From a virus: a stretch of DNA of 20,653 nt. Shown piece by piece: positions 1 through 6,789 of the stretch; position 1 is the stretch's first letter; each line of letters starts with the position of its first letter. The notes below the pieces were generated by a model that saw nothing but the letters and a program-made list of their open reading frames with translations, ran no database searches and had not been told where the DNA came from. Where the stretch lies: positions 1 through 20,653 of IMG/VR virus record IMGVR_UViG_3300008217_000124; one strand, written 5' to 3'. The position numbers were made by a program, and so were the translations under genes.

Positions 1-1
1 A

Positions 2-151
2 AATATTACATTAGACAAGCTGAATTTAGATGGAAATGACTGGGGAGAAAAAGGTCGTATGAAACTACACTGGACCTTCCCAGCTAAGAATAAAAACTTA
101 AATAAATCCGACACTGTTTGGGTCGAAGAAATTGAGGAGGCTACAGAATGA
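2..151 (+). CDS. C-terminal end of an unidentified protein (partial)
   Basis: An open frame enters from the left edge and ends at TGA 149-151, giving 49 residues. The tail includes RMKLHWTFPAKN and ends VWVEEIEEATE, which looks like a soluble protein with an acidic C-terminus. The stop overlaps the next start as ATGA (148-151), so the two genes are probably translationally coupled. It lies directly upstream of a lysis cassette, so a late structural or tail-associated product is plausible. I do not recognise the family from this fragment. Confidence 0.6.
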   Translation, partial: NITLDKLNLDGNDWGEKGRMKLHWTFPAKNKNLNKSDTVWVEEIEEATE

Positions 152-312
152 ACGAAAAAATTATTGGTGCACTTTTGGTTGTCTTGTTAGCACTTGGCGG
201 CTGGAACTTAAATCAAACATTTCAACTTTCTAAGGATATGGTTGAAATTAAAGTAAAAGTAGAAGGTATTGAAAAAGTAGTCGGTAAAAAGAAAAAGAAA
301 AAGAAGGATTAA
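148..312 (+). CDS. Small single-TM protein, possible holin or lysis accessory
   Basis: This 54-aa protein starts at ATG 148 and overlaps the previous stop as ATGA. Residues 5-18 (IIGALLVVLLALGG) form one hydrophobic segment that can span the inner membrane. A short amphipathic stretch follows (VEIKVKVEGIEKVV), then a lysine tract KKKKKKK near the C-terminus. Small one-TM proteins with a charged tail are common in phage lysis cassettes, and the next gene encodes a three-TM holin. The role could be a second holin, an antiholin or a lysis regulator. The call rests on topology and position only. The gene ends two bases before the next ATG. Confidence 0.6.
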   Translation: MNEKIIGALLVVLLALGGWNLNQTFQLSKDMVEIKVKVEGIEKVVGKKKKKKKD

Positions 313-314
313 TT

Positions 315-704
315 ATGTTTCATTTATTAATAAAGCCATTATTAGGTGTTGCTGGTGAAGCAATCAAAGGAGTGGTAGCTACTAAAAAAGCAAAGGCAGA
401 ACAGAAACTTACTAAAATTAAAGCGGATACTGCTTTGATGGAACAACAAATAGCAGGTAAAGTTGAATGGGAAAAAACTGCTGTCGGTCAAATGCAAGGA
501 TCTTGGAAAGATGAAGTAAGTCTTATTGTACTTTTATTTCCTGCTGTTCTCGTTTTTATTCCTGGATGTACTGAATTTGTAAAGAACGGATTTGTTGCTC
601 TCCAAGAGCTTCCTGAGTACTATCAACATCTTCTTTACATAGCTATCTCAGCGAGCTTTGGAATCAAGGGAGTATCAAGTGCTGCTAAAATGATGAAGAA
701 ATAA
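315..704 (+). CDS. Holin of the GTA-type three-TM superfamily
   Basis: This 129-aa protein has an N-terminal hydrophobic patch (LLIKPLLGVAGEAIKGVV), a charged coiled region rich in Lys, Glu and Ala, then W-(x)-K-DE followed by two hydrophobic helices near residues 69-83 and 105-122. The SWKDE motif just before a membrane segment, and the overall layout, match the holin family first described from gene transfer agents (GTA_holin_3TM). Such holins make the inner-membrane lesion that releases or activates endolysins. An AAGGA ribosome binding site lies just upstream, and the two neighbours are each two bases away. The adjacent M15 peptidase and glucosaminidase-like genes support a lysis role. 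I recalled the family from sequence pattern and did not search for it. Confidence 0.7.
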   Translation: MFHLLIKPLLGVAGEAIKGVVATKKAKAEQKLTKIKADTALMEQQIAGKVEWEKTAVGQMQGSWKDEVSLIVLLFPAVLVFIPGCTEFVKNGFVALQELPEYYQHLLYIAISASFGIKGVSSAAKMMKK

Positions 705-706
705 TT

Positions 707-874
707 ATGGAAACAAGAGAAAAACAAGTAGGAGTGTGTGATGACTGCAAACACATATGCCATTGTGGTAGAACAGATTGTGAAGGACCAGAGAAATGCA
801 AATGTAAAAATTGTCAATGCAATAATACAAACTACTGGATAGATGAAGAAAATAAACCTTATAACTTTGGATAA
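707..874 (+). CDS. Small cysteine-rich metallothionein-like protein
   Basis: This 55-aa protein has nine cysteines and two histidines packed into residues 11-38. The pattern is CxxC (11, 14), CxC (18, 20), C25, CxC (31, 33) and CxC (36, 38). A Cys/His-dense, Gly/Lys-rich core flanked by a short charged N-terminus and a YW-containing tail is what bacterial metallothioneins look like; these proteins bind Zn, Cd or Cu in thiolate clusters. A double zinc finger is the alternative, but nine Cys in 28 residues is dense for that. It sits inside the lysis cassette, two bases from the holin stop and two bases before the M15 peptidase start. Frame, tight spacing and composition support a real gene. The metal-binding role is inferred. 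Confidence 0.7.
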   Translation: METREKQVGVCDDCKHICHCGRTDCEGPEKCKCKNCQCNNTNYWIDEENKPYNFG

Positions 875-876
875 TT

Positions 877-1266
877 ATGAAATACTTTACAGAAGATGAA
901 TTAAAATGCCCTACTACTGGGCAATTTAAATTACAAGATGGATTTGGTGATGCTCTTGATGCTTTACGAGAAGAGTTTAATCAATCTATGATTATAACAA
1001 GTGGGTGTAGAACTGATGAACATAACGAATGGCTACAAGGTCGTGGCTATCCTGCAAGTTCAAATAGTTTCCATCTAATAGATAATAATAAATACGGAAC
1101 AGATACTTGCGCAGTAGATGTTAAAAGAAAAGATGGAGCGTATGCTGCCCAACTTATTAAGGTTGCCTTAAATAGAAATTTTAGTGTAGGTATAGCAAAA
1201 ACTTTTATACATATAGATTTACGAACTGCATATACTAATCTTCCTCAAGTTGTATATTCTTACTAG
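877..1266 (+). CDS. M15-family peptidase endolysin (peptidase M15_3)
   Basis: This 129-aa protein resembles zinc D-Ala-D-Ala carboxypeptidase/endopeptidase lysins that cut peptidoglycan peptide cross-links. N-terminal FTEDELKCPTTG is the usual opening of the M15_3 group. The zinc ligands can be read as H66 in SFH, D81 in AVDV and H112 in FIHID, matching the SxH...AxD...H pattern. The stretch between the first His and the Asp carries an extra YGTD-containing loop. The length is normal for a single-domain phage lysin with no wall-binding domain. It follows holin genes, so this is probably the main endolysin. Its 3' end overlaps an upstream TTG-extended version of the next gene. Confidence 0.8.
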   Translation: MKYFTEDELKCPTTGQFKLQDGFGDALDALREEFNQSMIITSGCRTDEHNEWLQGRGYPASSNSFHLIDNNKYGTDTCAVDVKRKDGAYAAQLIKVALNRNFSVGIAKTFIHIDLRTAYTNLPQVVYSY

Positions 1267-1303
1267 ATTTATTTTAATTTTATTATTATGGAGTCAAATT
1301 GTT

Positions 1304-2578
1304 ATGGCTGAAAATATTAGTGTTGGGCCACAGAAAGAATTTACAGTCAACGAACAGACTGATAAATTAATAGTTCCTACACCTATTCCTAAACCAGAAG
1401 ATTTAGCACCTAATTTAAATTATGAGCAATGGAAAAAAGATTTTGTAATAAATTCTAGTAAAACGATAGAAGATACTGTTAAAAGAGATTATAAGGATAT
1501 AATAAAAAATCCTAAAGCATTTTCTAATTTTCTTGCAACATTAATGGCAAATGAATCTGGATGGGGAGGATTTGAAGGTGGACCTACAGCAAAAAAAGCA
1601 AACAACTTTCTTGGAATGCATGGAAATAAAGAAACTGGTATTAGAACAATAAATGGAGATTCCGCCTATTTAAGACAATTTAATTCTTTTGAAGATAATA
1701 TTCATGGGTTTATTAATTTTGCTCTTTCTAGTGATAATATGATTCCTTTTAAAAATTCATTACTAACGGCAAATACAACAGAAGATTTTATAGATGCAAT
1801 AGGTCAAACAAAATATAATGAAAATCCAGGAAAATATAGAAGAACTTTACGCAGTCTTTGGTTTAAAAGAATAGAACCATTAAACTTACAATCACAAATT
1901 ATGGAGGGTGATATTACAATGGCAGAGAATGACATTAATAAACAAACAAATAATATGCTTGGGCAGGCTGGTACGCAAGTTTCAGCAGAACAAGCACCAC
2001 CAGAATTAACTGGTGAAAAACAATCCTATTTGGATTTTCTTTCAGGTGGATTTGATACAACTACAGCTGAAGGAAAGGATACTCTTAACCTTCTTAATTC
2101 ATTATCTTTACAGGATTTAAGAAATTTAGCAGAGGATACTACAACTACAAGTGACATACCTGTATTAGAATCTGATATTCCAGAAAGCGGACTTAGAAGT
2201 TCTGCACCACGTGCCGCTGGAGGTCTAGAAGGTGCAATAGTAAATCCTGCATTAAATAGACAATTAGATACTAGTCCAGGAATTGATAAAAGAGGAACAA
2301 CAGCATACGGAACTCCTATTGTTATTGGTGCATATCCAGGAAAACCTTATCTTAGATCAACGGAAACTACAGCTCCTGTACCTCAACCTAAACCTACAAC
2401 TCAAACAGTTACACCACCAGGTGCACCAGAGGTTGAAGAACAATCATTTCTTCCTACCAACATGGAAGGAGTATTTGTTGCATCAAATAAAACAGGAGGA
2501 TTATCTGATATAGTTATGGACAATCTGAAAAAATTAGGAATAAAAACACAAGATACGGGATTAACTAAACAAACTTAA
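1304..2578 (+). CDS. Glucosaminidase-like virion/lysis protein with a long disordered C-terminal region
   Basis: About 424 aa from ATG 1304. I chose this start because GGAG (1290-1293) lies 10 nt upstream. A longer frame opens at TTG 1250 and would add a signal-like stretch (RFILILLLWSQIVMA) but has no ribosome binding site. Residues about 60-190 resemble a mannosyl-glycoprotein endo-beta-N-acetylglucosaminidase (Bax/FlgJ-like) lysozyme fold. A likely catalytic Glu sits in MANESGWG, followed by NNFLGMHG and a final YRRTLRSLW segment. The rest is Pro/Thr/Gln-rich and predicted to be extended, with a PQPKPTTQT stretch, as in virion proteins. The enzyme could degrade peptidoglycan during entry or lysis. 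An internal in-frame start at 1919 may yield the tail part alone. Confidence 0.65.
   Translation: MAENISVGPQKEFTVNEQTDKLIVPTPIPKPEDLAPNLNYEQWKKDFVINSSKTIEDTVKRDYKDIIKNPKAFSNFLATLMANESGWGGFEGGPTAKKANNFLGMHGNKETGIRTINGDSAYLRQFNSFEDNIHGFINFALSSDNMIPFKNSLLTANTTEDFIDAIGQTKYNENPGKYRRTLRSLWFKRIEPLNLQSQIMEGDITMAENDINKQTNNMLGQAGTQVSAEQAPPELTGEKQSYLDFLSGGFDTTTAEGKDTLNLLNSLSLQDLRNLAEDTTTTSDIPVLESDIPESGLRSSAPRAAGGLEGAIVNPALNRQLDTSPGIDKRGTTAYGTPIVIGAYPGKPYLRSTETTAPVPQPKPTTQTVTPPGAPEVEEQSFLPTNMEGVFVASNKTGGLSDIVMDNLKKLGIKTQDTGLTKQT
1903..1921 (+). promoter_or_regulatory. Internal ribosome binding site and in-frame ATG
   Basis: GGAGG at 1903-1907 stands 11 nt before an in-frame ATG (1919) inside the glucosaminidase-like gene. 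The predicted product begins MAENDINKQTNN, and the main start at 1304 also opens with MAEN behind ATGGAG. It falls exactly at the boundary between the enzymatic domain and the disordered tail. A separate roughly 219-aa C-terminal protein, or a past gene fusion, is plausible. Confidence 0.4.
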
Positions 2579-2580
2579 TC

Positions 2581-4707
2581 ATGATTCCTTTTATTGTAAC
2601 TGCAGCAGGAAGATTTGCATTACCTATTTTAACTAAGGAATTAGCAAAACAGGGTGCGAAGAACTTTGCAAAAACGTATGGTAAAGAAACATTTACGGCA
2701 ATATCTGGATTGGGAATAGGAGGAGCTACATACAAAGGCTTAGAGTATATAGGAGGAATTCATGGTCCTAAAACTCAAGCCGAAAGAGAAACAGAAGAAC
2801 TCTTAAAAAAACCAGAAACATTTCCAGAAGAACAACCAGCAGATACTATATCCGCACTACCTCCTTCTATGCCACCTCCTCCACAAGAAGATGTAGATAC
2901 GGGATTACCAGTTCCTGTTCAAGAGAAAAAAATAGATCCAGGTTATGTTACTCCAGAAACACCTGATACTAGTATCTTGACACAGCAAGCAGAAAAGCCT
3001 ATAGAAAAACCTAAGTTCGGTGTATTAACAAAAACTGAATTGCAAACTGCATTGGCTCTTAAAGAAGATAAACCTGATTTTTATTCACGAGCTGTTGACG
3101 CTATTAAGACCGCTAAAGATGATAAATACACTAAAGGTAAATGGGCAAGTATTATTAAAAGCAATACCACTAGAGATGAAATGGATTACCTTGGTTTAAC
3201 TGAATTGTTATTTGGTAACGAAGTTATTAGCAAACAAGAATTATTAAAGTTAGTTGAGAAAAAAGATATAGCACCTGATATTATAGTTCGTTCTGTACCT
3301 GAAGAGGAAAGAAATCCTATGTATGCTGCGTATAGCTTGGGCAGAGGTCAAGAAGGAACTTCAGAAGATATAGTATTTCAAATAGATTATGAATCGCCCA
3401 AATGGAGGTATGACCCCGAAGACCCACCTCCACCTGAGACATTATTTAAATCAGCCCATTTTAATACAGAATATGGAACTGCAACTTTCGCCCATGCAAG
3501 AGTTCAAGTTGGATATGCTGATATGCCTGAATTAGACAACACTCAAATAATAGACGAGATACAATCAGATTGGTTGCAAAGACTTAGAACTGACGGAGCT
3601 TATGAAGACTACACAATTGGTTATGGTGAGGATCTTACTGACAATCAAAAATCTGCTGTAGTTGAGTCTTTCCGCCTACCAGAACAACCAAAGTATTGGC
3701 TGGATTCTTTTCCAGAAGAAATGAAGGACCGTTATTTTATTTTTAATAAAGAGGGGGAACTTCCAAGTTTTGCTAGGGCAGCCACATGGGATACATTTGA
3801 AGACACACAAAGAGTTTTACAAAAGTATGCAGCACCAGATTTTCCTATAAAAGAATCCAAAAGATGGGTTGAGTTAGTTTTAAATGAAATGATAAGAAAA
3901 GCCGTTAAGGATGGCAGAGATAGCATTGCTATTACTAATGGACAGATTCAATATAATCGCTATGAAGCACAAAGTGAAGAAAATAAACAGGGTAATAAGA
4001 AATTCTATGATGAAATTGTCATCCCACAGCTTGAGAAAATTGCAAAGAAATGGATGGGTCCTAATTTCTACCTTCAGAGAATAAATATTACTACTAAAGG
4101 AGACTTTGAATTTCAAGGAAGCCTGTCCATAGACCAGAAAATTAAAAAGGCAACGGATAATAATTATAAACTACAAAGAATAACCCTGCAAGAACTATGG
4201 GATAGAACTAAAGACGAAGATATTCCAGGACATGCTGCTTTATACACTAACGAAGGAAGAGGGCAAGGTCTTAATTACATTGAAAATTATATAAAAGGTC
4301 TAGCAGGTGATGACATTCAACAATTCGGTACTTATGATAGCCTTTGGAATAAAATAAGAAAAAATGAAGTATACGTTTGGAAAGAAGCGGAAGAAGATTA
4401 TGCCCTTCCCGAAGATCCAGAAGGTATAGAACCGCCAGCTGAAATAGTCTGGGAAATGCCAATTGTTCCTGTTAATGATATATCTGATATTTCTGCTGAT
4501 GATATGACAAATTATTCAAATTATCTTAAAGAGTGGAAAGATCCTAAAGGAGAACATGAAACACAAGGGGGAACAGAACAACTAATTAAAATGGAATTAC
4601 CAAAGAATCTTCAAAAGGAGATTTTAGCTAATTCAATTAAACTCACATCCATTGACAAGACAAAGAGTCTTCCTATAGATGATCAAACACAACAATTACT
4701 AGCATAA
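2581..4707 (+). CDS. Large polyvalent-type phage virion protein, probably ejected
   Basis: This 708-aa protein starts with a hydrophobic, Gly/Ala-rich N-terminus (about 1-60, including GLGIGGATYKGLEYIGG) that could insert in or cross a membrane. A Pro/Glu-rich linker (about 75-140) follows. The large C-terminal region contains HFNTEYG, FAHARVQ, IDEIQSDW, KRWVELVLNEMIRKAVKDG, SIAITNG and a Tyr-rich segment. EIQSDW followed by K-W-EL-x6-AV-x-G-D is a pattern I associate with large polyvalent phage proteins thought to travel in the virion. The biochemical activity is not known to me. It is the last gene before a strong terminator, starts two bases after the previous stop and lacks a clear ribosome binding site, suggesting coupled translation. 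Confidence 0.5.
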   Translation: MIPFIVTAAGRFALPILTKELAKQGAKNFAKTYGKETFTAISGLGIGGATYKGLEYIGGIHGPKTQAERETEELLKKPETFPEEQPADTISALPPSMPPPPQEDVDTGLPVPVQEKKIDPGYVTPETPDTSILTQQAEKPIEKPKFGVLTKTELQTALALKEDKPDFYSRAVDAIKTAKDDKYTKGKWASIIKSNTTRDEMDYLGLTELLFGNEVISKQELLKLVEKKDIAPDIIVRSVPEEERNPMYAAYSLGRGQEGTSEDIVFQIDYESPKWRYDPEDPPPPETLFKSAHFNTEYGTATFAHARVQVGYADMPELDNTQIIDEIQSDWLQRLRTDGAYEDYTIGYGEDLTDNQKSAVVESFRLPEQPKYWLDSFPEEMKDRYFIFNKEGELPSFARAATWDTFEDTQRVLQKYAAPDFPIKESKRWVELVLNEMIRKAVKDGRDSIAITNGQIQYNRYEAQSEENKQGNKKFYDEIVIPQLEKIAKKWMGPNFYLQRINITTKGDFEFQGSLSIDQKIKKATDNNYKLQRITLQELWDRTKDEDIPGHAALYTNEGRGQGLNYIENYIKGLAGDDIQQFGTYDSLWNKIRKNEVYVWKEAEEDYALPEDPEGIEPPAEIVWEMPIVPVNDISDISADDMTNYSNYLKEWKDPKGEHETQGGTEQLIKMELPKNLQKEILANSIKLTSIDKTKSLPIDDQTQQLLA

Positions 4708-4735
4708 AAAAAGGGGAAGCATTACACTCCCCCTT
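4706..4735 (-). terminator. Intrinsic terminator for the minus-strand block
   Basis: AAGGGG (4711-4716) pairs with CCCCTT (4730-4735), with two extra inner pairs beyond one mismatch. On the minus strand the hairpin is followed by seven T residues (complement of 4706-4712). It sits about 100 nt downstream of the last minus-strand gene, which ends at 4835. Confidence 0.7.
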
Positions 4736-4752
4736 CACAGGCAACACATAGC

Positions 4753-4780
4753 ATCCTCTGTTTACGCAGGGGATTTTTTT
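4753..4780 (+). terminator. Intrinsic terminator for the left plus-strand block
   Basis: ATCCTCTG (4753-4760) pairs with CAGGGGAT (4767-4774) through eight pairs with one G-T wobble. The 6-nt loop TTTACG separates the arms, and seven T residues follow (4774-4780). It ends late transcription after the 708-aa gene and stands back to back with the oppositely oriented hairpin at 4706-4735. Confidence 0.85.
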
Positions 4781-4834
4781 ATCCCTATATAAAAAGACTT
4801 AAGGGAAAAAATAATATGAATATAATTAAATCAA

Positions 4835-5077
4835 TCATGCTTTATTTATTATTTCTTTGATTTCACTTTCTAAACGTTTACAAACTGCATTACAATGATT
4901 TATAATTGCAGCACATATATTTGCATGGTATGGATAGTTTTCTAAATTCTTTTTAAGTTTATTAATTGGCTTTCCTCCATAGTCTAATACTATAGAATTA
5001 TACTTATTAATACCTATTTGAAGTTCAAATAGCTCTCCATTCTCTATAACACGATATTTATCCTTTTTGGCACTCAT
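4835..5077 (-). CDS. Hypothetical protein, 80 aa
   Basis: An AGGAG ribosome binding site precedes ATG 5077, supporting this start. The protein begins MSAKKDKYRVIENGELFELQIG, a beta-rich stretch, and ends in a helical region with three cysteines (HANICAAIINHCNAVCKRL) and a charged tail. I recognise no domain. It is the last gene of the minus-strand block, separated from the preceding gene by a 133-bp structured gap, and followed by the convergent terminator pair. Expression may therefore depend on read-through or on control inside that gap. Confidence 0.65.
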   Translation of the reverse strand: MSAKKDKYRVIENGELFELQIGINKYNSIVLDYGGKPINKLKKNLENYPYHANICAAIINHCNAVCKRLESEIKEIINKA

Positions 5078-5210
5078 TTCATACTCCTAAACTATAAAAC
5101 GTTAATTACGGGGTCTGAGAGGCCCTTAAAGAAGAGTTGTATATGGGGGGGTAGTCTATGGTCAGTAGCCCCGTTTAAATCACTGTACGAGGCTCTGACG
5201 CAATCTTTTT
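5078..5210. other. Structured, GC-rich intergenic region
   Basis: No gene is visible in these 133 bases, which are richer in G+C than their surroundings. ACGGGG (5108-5113) pairs with CCCCGT (5169-5174), reinforced by CTGA (5115-5118) with TCAG (5162-5165). A competing local hairpin is GGGTC (5111-5115) with GGCCC (5121-5125). A run of seven G lies between the long-range arms. No tRNA cloverleaf, promoter or T-tailed terminator fits well. It could act as a leader or processing element for the minus-strand gene that follows, or as a small RNA. Confidence 0.35.
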
Positions 5211-5456
5211 TTACTGAGCTGGTTTATTTTTGGCAGATTTCTCATCTTGTGGACGTTTTACAAAACTTGGACTAATATTAGGATCCAGTTGAGAAAGTCT
5301 AGCTAATATCGACATTAACTTTACAACTTCACCATATGGACGAGACATTAAATATCTCATAAGATCTTGTAGTACTGATCCAGATACTAAGTAAACTGGT
5401 TCTCGTACATCTGGTTCTGGTTTTGTTTTTGGTGCTGCTTTATTTATATCAGTCAT
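5211..5456 (-). CDS. Hypothetical protein, 81 aa
   Basis: This protein has a Lys/Pro-rich flexible N-terminus (NKAAPKTKPEPDVREPVYL), a helical middle (SVLQDLMRYLMSRPYGEVVKL) and a charged, probably disordered tail. The start overlaps the end of the DUF3310 gene by 8 nt, typical of coupled translation in this block. I recognise no family. The central helices could mediate oligomer formation, but nothing in the sequence points to a function. Confidence 0.6.
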   Translation of the reverse strand: MTDINKAAPKTKPEPDVREPVYLVSGSVLQDLMRYLMSRPYGEVVKLMSILARLSQLDPNISPSFVKRPQDEKSAKNKPAQ

Positions 5457-5697
5457 TATTTACCTCCTTGTTTAAACGATTTAGATACCATAATGCTTTA
5501 TCTAAATCTTTTTTTGGTTCACCTTTAAATCTAAATCTAGCAACATATTTTATAACGTTACCTTTTAAGTAACCAAGAAATTCATCTTTTGTCATAATAT
5601 CTTTTATGATTTCGATAGTTTCTTTATTACCTTTAAGATAATGTGCAGGTGCATTCACATCATCTTTAAAGTTTTTAGTTAGTCTATTTCTTACCAT
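5449..5697 (-). CDS. DUF3310 family protein
   Basis: This 82-aa protein matches the DUF3310 pattern throughout: V-N-A-P-x-HY near residues 14-20, a central helix, then FLGYLKGNVIKYVARF and a closing DLDKALWYLNRL. The family is widespread in phages and related to T7 gp1.7, which has been linked to nucleotide phosphorylation; no enzymatic role should be assumed here. The length is typical for the minimal domain. The start lies within the 3' end of the metallophosphoesterase gene (14-nt overlap), placing it in the nucleotide/DNA-processing part of the operon. Confidence 0.8.
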   Translation of the reverse strand: MVRNRLTKNFKDDVNAPAHYLKGNKETIEIIKDIMTKDEFLGYLKGNVIKYVARFRFKGEPKKDLDKALWYLNRLNKEVNND

Positions 5698-6442
5698 AGG
5701 TTCTCCTAATCTTATTGTATCTTATAGTTTCTAAATCGTATTCACCTTTATCCACATTACGTTTCACTATTAATCCACTCCACCACATTCGTTGAGTAGC
5801 AATAGCCCACGGCTCTTCATGATTTAAAAAACATCCAACAGATAAGCCCATAAGTTTTTTGCCAGATGGAGACGTAGATATTGCATAATCTAATAAATGA
5901 TTATGACCAACTGTACTTGATGTTTTATTTTTATTTAATAAAGACCTACCAACATTTTCTCCAGATATAGCTTTTCCAAGAACTCCATTTGGAAAGCAAT
6001 GACAATAATATACACCATCCACATTAACAGGAACCTGGTAATTATACACATCCCATCCAAATCTATCATATTCTAAATCATCAATACTAATTGCTCCATC
6101 AAGTTCTGGAGTATTATCTATAGCTCTATCAATTCTATCTTCATGATTTCCCAGTAGCATTATCCTTCTTTGTCCGTTTTTCTTCCGCCCATTTCCTAGC
6201 AGGCCACGATTAAATTTTTCCAACGCATCGTGTGCATGCTCTATGTCTTTTTTATATCTTCTTCCTTCAAAAGACTTCTTACCTTTATCATAACTTGAAA
6301 GAGAATCCATACTCGCAAAGTCTCCCATACAAATTATAACATCTGCTTTTATATCTCTAGCAAATTTTCCTGCCCATAGAAACCTATCATTAGGTGATTT
6401 AGGTGTACTATGAGGATCGCCTATTACTAAGTGTGTTGCCAT
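5684..6442 (-). CDS. Calcineurin-like metallophosphoesterase
   Basis: This 252-aa protein carries the full dimetal phosphoesterase signature: GDPH (D9, H11), GD at 40-41 in CMGDFASMDSL, GNHE (N99, H100), a later H148 in YCHCFPNG, and GHNH (H180, H182). These residues bind two metals, commonly Mn or Fe, and hydrolyse phosphomono- or diesters. Phage members include predicted nucleases and phosphatases, so the substrate is open. The start overlaps the preceding stop as TAATG, and two nuclease-like genes lie just upstream in the operon. DNA or RNA processing during replication is therefore plausible. All key residues are present and the length is normal. Confidence 0.8.
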   Translation of the reverse strand: MATHLVIGDPHSTPKSPNDRFLWAGKFARDIKADVIICMGDFASMDSLSSYDKGKKSFEGRRYKKDIEHAHDALEKFNRGLLGNGRKKNGQRRIMLLGNHEDRIDRAIDNTPELDGAISIDDLEYDRFGWDVYNYQVPVNVDGVYYCHCFPNGVLGKAISGENVGRSLLNKNKTSSTVGHNHLLDYAISTSPSGKKLMGLSVGCFLNHEEPWAIATQRMWWSGLIVKRNVDKGEYDLETIRYNKIRRTYGKK

Positions 6443-6789
6443 TAGTTTAAGTCCTCCTTTTTAAATTTACGTTTTTTTAAATACGACATAAAGTCAACCA
6501 GATTAGTCTTACTTACTCCTGCTAAATCGCCTTCTTGTATACCCAGTTCACTTGATCGCTTGCTATCCTCATGAAAACCTTTTATTCCTTCTAAAAATGT
6601 TTCATGCGGATTTCTAGTAGCCATGCGAATCATACCTCTTGCAATAGTTGTGCACATATGTTCAGACGGTGCGTCTAGTTTTCTATGAGTATCAACTAGT
6701 ATACCACATGCAAAGCCATCTTCTACAGGGCTAAGTAGAATCTTTATTGAATTAGTAAAATCAACATTAAATTTCTGTATTTTTTTCAT
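6442..6789 (-). CDS. Hypothetical protein, 115 aa
   Basis: A soluble protein with a beta-rich N-terminal half (MKKIQKFNVDFTNSIKILL, DGFACGILVDTHRKL). A helical segment follows with CTTIARGMIRMATRNPHETFL, then a basic C-terminus (KKRKFKKEDLN). The start lies 23 nt inside the resolvase-like gene and lacks a clear ribosome binding site; the stop overlaps the metallophosphoesterase start by one base. I recognise no family. Its position among nucleases suggests a role in DNA metabolism, but only by context. Confidence 0.6.
   Translation of the reverse strand: MKKIQKFNVDFTNSIKILLSPVEDGFACGILVDTHRKLDAPSEHMCTTIARGMIRMATRNPHETFLEGIKGFHEDSKRSSELGIQEGDLAGVSKTNLVDFMSYLKKRKFKKEDLN

Noticed and set aside
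1250-1303. TTG start giving the glucosaminidase-like protein a signal peptide
   Set aside because: The added segment is hydrophobic, but there is no ribosome binding site and the ATG at 1304 has a well-placed GGAG. Kept only as an alternative.
2283-2513. Overlapping 76-aa plus-strand frame
   Set aside because: It is a Leu/Gln/His-rich shadow of the Pro/Thr-rich tail of the glucosaminidase-like gene and has no ribosome binding site.
5108-5174. tRNA or tRNA-like element
   Set aside because: The length is about right and the ends pair, but there is no D, anticodon or T arm and no GTTCGA-type T loop on either strand.
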